Shown here: in pieces, positions 60,581 to 64,000 of the stretch
Numbering within the stretch: the first letter of the stretch is position 1
How the letters are laid out: each line of letters opens with the position of its first letter
Origin: Nicotiana tabacum
Taxonomy: Eukaryota > Streptophyta > Magnoliopsida > Solanales > Solanaceae
Length of the DNA stretch: 64,000 nt
NCBI RefSeq assembly: GCF_000715075.1
Contig: NC_134097.1
Coordinates: 130,756,997-130,820,996, forward strand
Reading direction: 5' to 3'
Position numbers and translations under genes: made by a program
The notes under the pieces: generated by a model
What the model was told of the DNA's origin: nothing
Seen by the model: the letters and a program-made list of their open reading frames with translations, nothing else
Database searches by the model: none

Positions 60581-63500
60581 TTATTCTTTAGGATCATTTG
60601 GCCGATAGAGTCGGATCGATCGTTTATTTGCTGCTTGGACTGGTCTTGAATTAGTTTCAGATTCCTGCAAAAGAAAAAAAAAATGTGATCAAATATAGAG
60701 ATTAGCACCCATGGTACAACTAAATGAAGAATGATTGATAACAACAATTTACCAAATATTAGTCATTTTTACAAGATTGAAATATTTGATGCTTCAGAAA
60801 ATAAGAAGTATTTACATTTATCAATCAATTTACCAAATATTAGTCATTTTTACAAGATTGTATTTGATGCTTCAGAAAATAAGAAGTATTTACATTTTTT
60901 TTTCAAATTTAAACTTACGCTCCTATTAGTGGAGTGTTAATTATCGTGACGTATAAAGGAGAATAAAGGGTGATTTAGTCGAATATTTTTATGAAGGGGA
61001 GCCTTAGTATAAATGGTAAAATTATTATTGCTATGTGACGAGGAGGTTACGGTTCGGGCCGTGAAAACAGTCTCTTGCAGAAATACAGGAGCTTAGTACA
61101 CCGAGATATCATTCTTAATCGAATAGTTTTATGATTAAGGATAATCATATATTTCTTAAAGGGTTAGCCAAAATTTTAAAATGTAACAAAATAATATGGA
61201 CTGAAGGTGAAGTGTAGCAACTTACGTCATGAACAGCCTCGCGAATTAGTTTCATTTGCTCTCTTGTAACAGTCCTCACCTGAGAAAATATAAAGCAAAC
61301 GAAATTGAATATTAAACTTCAAATTGATAGTGGCAAAAAGAATAATCACAGCATAGATAGAACGCTAGAGTTTTTAAATTACCTTTCTTACAATAGTCCA
61401 GACAACATCTTGAGTGCAAGGAGGAACAGTCAAGGAGCCAATATATCTGTAATATTTTCTGCTACCTAACTTCACTTGTTTTGGATCAATAACTCCAATA
61501 TTTCTTTCCACACCTTTTGTATGTGCTAGAGCCTTTAAATCATCCTCGATCTGTAACAAGAGATAGAGGCGGAAATAGGATTTAAAGTTTATGCGTTTTG
61601 AATTTGCAGTCGAACCCATAGCTCGTTAGTTACTGGGTTCGCAATTAAGTATTAATACATATTTAATGAATTTTCTAGTACAAATATATCGTCTAAGAAA
61701 AAAGTTACTAGGTTCGTCCGAACCCTTAGATAACACCCTCCCTCCGCCCCTGATCAGAGATCGACCATCATAATTTTTTCTTATATAATCTGGTCTATAT
61801 TTTAATCTATTGTAGCAAATGCTTTATTTTTCAGTTACTAATACCATTTTTAATGAACATTACTGAAAATTATTTTCTCGTGACCTAATAATATAAAGAT
61901 TATGTTACGCTATAGAAGTTAGTTTTTTCGGAATTAAGTTGTGTTTAGTGCGTGTATGTAATTAATACCATAGACAAGAAGGAATCAGCTCTTCCAATCT
62001 TGTACATAATTCCAACCACTGCAGTCTTTCCATCATTGCTTTCATGGACCAAATGAACTTCCAAATCGAACCTACAATTATTCATACACAATTTAGTCAC
62101 TTTCTAAATATGGAAATTCAAGAATATAAACAAGGAAATAAAAAGGAAAGTATATGTAATTAATTTATATTATATAATAAGAACCTTCTTCCATTGATAG
62201 TATGTTCAGAAGGTGAGTGCCAATGAGCCTGATTGAGTTGATATTGAGTTCCATTTATCTTAATATGTCCAGCTCCACCTTCCCATCTTAACTTCATTAG
62301 TAAACAATTATTCATCAAATTATCATATAAGAAATGTATAAAGCAGAGCGAAAAGAAAAATATATAAATCATTCAGAACGTCTCCATATTTAATAAACCA
62401 TAACGCCCCTCATGATTAATTCAAGGAATTAATACATTTATGGAGGTAACATTTCAGTTGACAAACTCTTGTAAAACTTATTCTAGGAAAGAAGAATGAT
62501 TAAATTCAAAAAGTAAGTTGATGATTTATTTCCAGATGGTAGGTAAAATAGTAAATAACCACAGACAAAAATGATTGTATATTTGATTAATTTCATGTAG
62601 GTTAAGCAGTTGATAGAAAAGACCTAGTTCATCAGTAACCAAAAAAATAATCATTAAAATTTTGATACCATTTTAATAAAAAAAATTGAGTATTAAAGAT
62701 TGATAATATGGCATCGAAATATATTGGTTAGAGCATGTAATATAATTAAAATTTTAGTTTTTGTAAGAAAAATAAGCGAGAAAATTCATTTTCTCCCTTT
62801 CTATGATACATGCTTCCTGTGGAAATACTTTCTTAACCAAATACCGGAAATAACTTCCTGATAATATGGGAAAATATTTTTTTAAAACAACTTACGTCAT
62901 ACCAAATAGTACAATACATGAACATGCGAAAACTTAAATATAACCGTGAAAGAATTATTTTTCAGAAAATTCTTAGGGAAACGTGCTACCGCTATCTTTC
63001 GGGTACGTACTGAATAACCTGCTCATTGTGCAATAGCTCGCAATCTACACAGAAAATGCAATTGTACTAGGGAAGCCCGGTGCAACAAGCTCTAACTGAG
63101 GAGGCTGATGGTGAGGGAAATCGATCTCAGATCTCCCCACGTGGGAAACCACTCAGCCAACGTACTCTTGCGAGCTAACCATGAAAGAATTAGGTCTCCT
63201 CTAAACGTGATGAGAATAAATGGAGTGAGACAAAAACTGTATTATTTTTGTTCTTATCATCATATCATGTCCTCTATTCAAAAGAGTAGAATTGGATGGT
63301 TTGTAGCTTCTATGAAGTCTTCCCAAATGAGATACAATTTCAACCCTCTCATTCAAAAGATCAATTGGAGATTGCAATTTTCCTGAATTACACATGCTCC
63401 ATTCTGAGTGAATTTCACCCCAATGAGATGGCCCCTTCTCACTTTCTTCATCGTAAGTAAACTCACTTTCATCATCTGTAATAATTTCCAAAAAAAATAA

Positions 63501-63679
63501 AATTAACAGATCATAAGTTTCAAAAGTCAAAACACAAAAACCAAAGCCATATTCACTTAATAAAAATTGAGAGACATAAACTGAAACCTACCAACTTCAT
63601 GAGATCTTGCAAGCAGTGCACTTGTGAGGAAAAGAAAAGAAAAGAACAAGATTTTGTTGGTTCTTGTAAGCGTTTCCAT
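60581..63679 (-). CDS. Alpha carbonic anhydrase, secreted (nectarin III-like), seven exons
   Basis: Exons: 63592-63679, 63258-63475, 62185-62291, 61969-62071, 61383-61550, 61226-61279, 60581-60664; joined, 273 codons, a normal length. Phases agree throughout. An N-terminal signal peptide (about 1-25, hydrophobic [13 protein letters not shown]) sends it to the secretory path. Zinc ligands are His125 and His127 ([10 protein letters not shown]) and His144 (LEVHLVHE). The proton-shuttle-like His is 99 (NRGHD) and the Thr of SLTVPPC is 213; Cys58 and Cys217 fit the conserved disulfide. The enzyme would hydrate CO2 to bicarbonate in apoplast, nectar or plastid-routed secretory compartments. All introns are GT-AG except intron 2, which starts AT (ATAAGAAC). 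If intron 2 is retained, the protein stops before the zinc site. It is convergent with the LYK gene. Confidence 0.85.
60750..60905. repeat. Tandem duplication of about 78 bp in CA intron 6
   Basis: Two copies of TTTACCAAATATTAGTCATT, continuing to GAAGTATTTACATTT, lie head to tail, differing by a short deletion. Unit A has one copy at 51742-51815. Confidence 0.9.
60995..61114 (+). mobile_element. Au SINE in CA intron 6, with target duplication (unit B only)
   Basis: GGGGAGCCTTAGTATAAATG, GGTTACGGTTCGGGCC, GAAAACAGTCTCTTGCAG and GGAGCTTAGTACACCG match the Au SINE, with an internal deletion of the central part. Flanks TTAGTCGAATATTTTTATGA (60975-60994) and TTAATCGAATAGTTTTATGA (61115-61134) are an 18/20 target duplication. 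Unit A has the empty site (about 51907-51930). Confidence 0.9.
63060..63180 (-). mobile_element. tRNA-derived SINE in CA intron 2
   Basis: On the minus strand, TGGCTGAGTGG (63149-63159) fits the pol III A box. About 25 bp later comes a near-B-box GATCGATTTC (63117-63126). A tail, GTTGCACCGGGCTTCCC, resembles the 3' end of Au SINEs. It therefore looks like a chimeric or related SINE on the same strand as the CA gene. Confidence 0.5.
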
Positions 63680-64000
63680 TTTTTTTATCCAACTATAGAA
63701 AAACTTGTGTTTTATTAAGGAAACTTTACCAATAGAAGGTTGCTTATAGAGAGGAATGAAGTATAGATTCTAAACTTGTACTTTGTTATGGAAACTTTAC
63801 CAATGGAAGGTTGTTTATATAGAAGAATAAATTAAAGTAGCATTAGTGGAAATAGAAATGTGAAATTGACCAAGAAGATCTATAGCTGGCTTTGACCACA
63901 AGAATAATGTGAAGAAGTTTTCAAGCTATATTTGAGTAGCTGAGCAGGTTTGAAGTATATGTTGTTTCTATTAGTTAAAAAACATAGGATAATTAATAAT
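63680..64000 (-). promoter_or_regulatory. CA gene promoter with duplicated core module
   Basis: A 66-bp module occurs twice with a 71-bp offset (63701-63766 and 63772-63837). Each copy contains, on the minus strand, a TATA-like box (TCTATAAGC at 63742-63750; CTATATAAAC at 63813-63822) and a nearby ATTGGT (inverted CCAAT, plus 63729-63734 and 63800-63805). The outer copy has the stronger TATA box and would give a 5' leader of about 100 nt; the inner would give about 35 nt. Confidence 0.6.

Overview
This window looks like nuclear DNA from a flowering plant, almost certainly Solanaceae and probably Nicotiana-like. The evidence is TS-type and Au-type SINEs, very long Tekay- and Ogre-type LTRs, introns with plant GT-AG boundaries, a nectarin-type alpha carbonic anhydrase and an intronless LysM receptor-like kinase. 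The genus is an inference. There are no operons, prokaryotic signals or CRISPR arrays.

From 1 to about 43.5 kb the window is almost entirely nested transposable elements. It opens inside the 3' end of an Ogre-type Ty3/Gypsy element (3' LTR 436-4691), which sits against a broken Copia gag (4692-5399). A solo Tekay-type LTR follows on the minus strand (5459-8141, target duplication CATTC). An L1-type LINE on the minus strand (about 9796-24902) is split by a Tekay-type Gypsy element (12114-23050). A hAT-like short element (25062-36120) is split by a second, complete but decayed Gypsy element (25420-35851, target duplication AAACT). A MITE (about 36252-36519) is followed by a complete minus-strand Copia element (36624-41771, target duplication TTTTA). 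Last comes the 3' tail of a Tat-lineage element, with an antisense ORF and one LTR (about 41806-43547).

From 43.5 to 64 kb lies a low-copy locus present twice in direct orientation. Each unit holds a LYK4-like LysM receptor kinase on the plus strand and an alpha carbonic anhydrase (CA) on the minus strand, tail to tail. Unit A (43553 to about 52517) is dead. Its kinase has lost its N-terminus and the ATP-lysine segment and carries frameshifts; its CA keeps only the last three exons; and a second Copia element (45598-50630) has landed between them. Unit B (57350-63679) has an intact kinase-like reading frame and a complete seven-exon CA, although CA intron 2 has an apparent AT instead of GT donor. 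Between the units lie a truncated Athila element (about 52518-56426) and a TRIM (56427-56779). SINEs inside the units date events relative to the duplication: one TS SINE is shared by both, while the Au SINEs are private.

The two live genes probably act at the cell surface or in the apoplast, as a chitin/LCO-type co-receptor pseudokinase and a secreted carbonic anhydrase. Nothing in the sequence shows that they work together beyond being neighbours and having been duplicated together. Coordinates of element boundaries come from eye alignment of repeated ends and target duplications.
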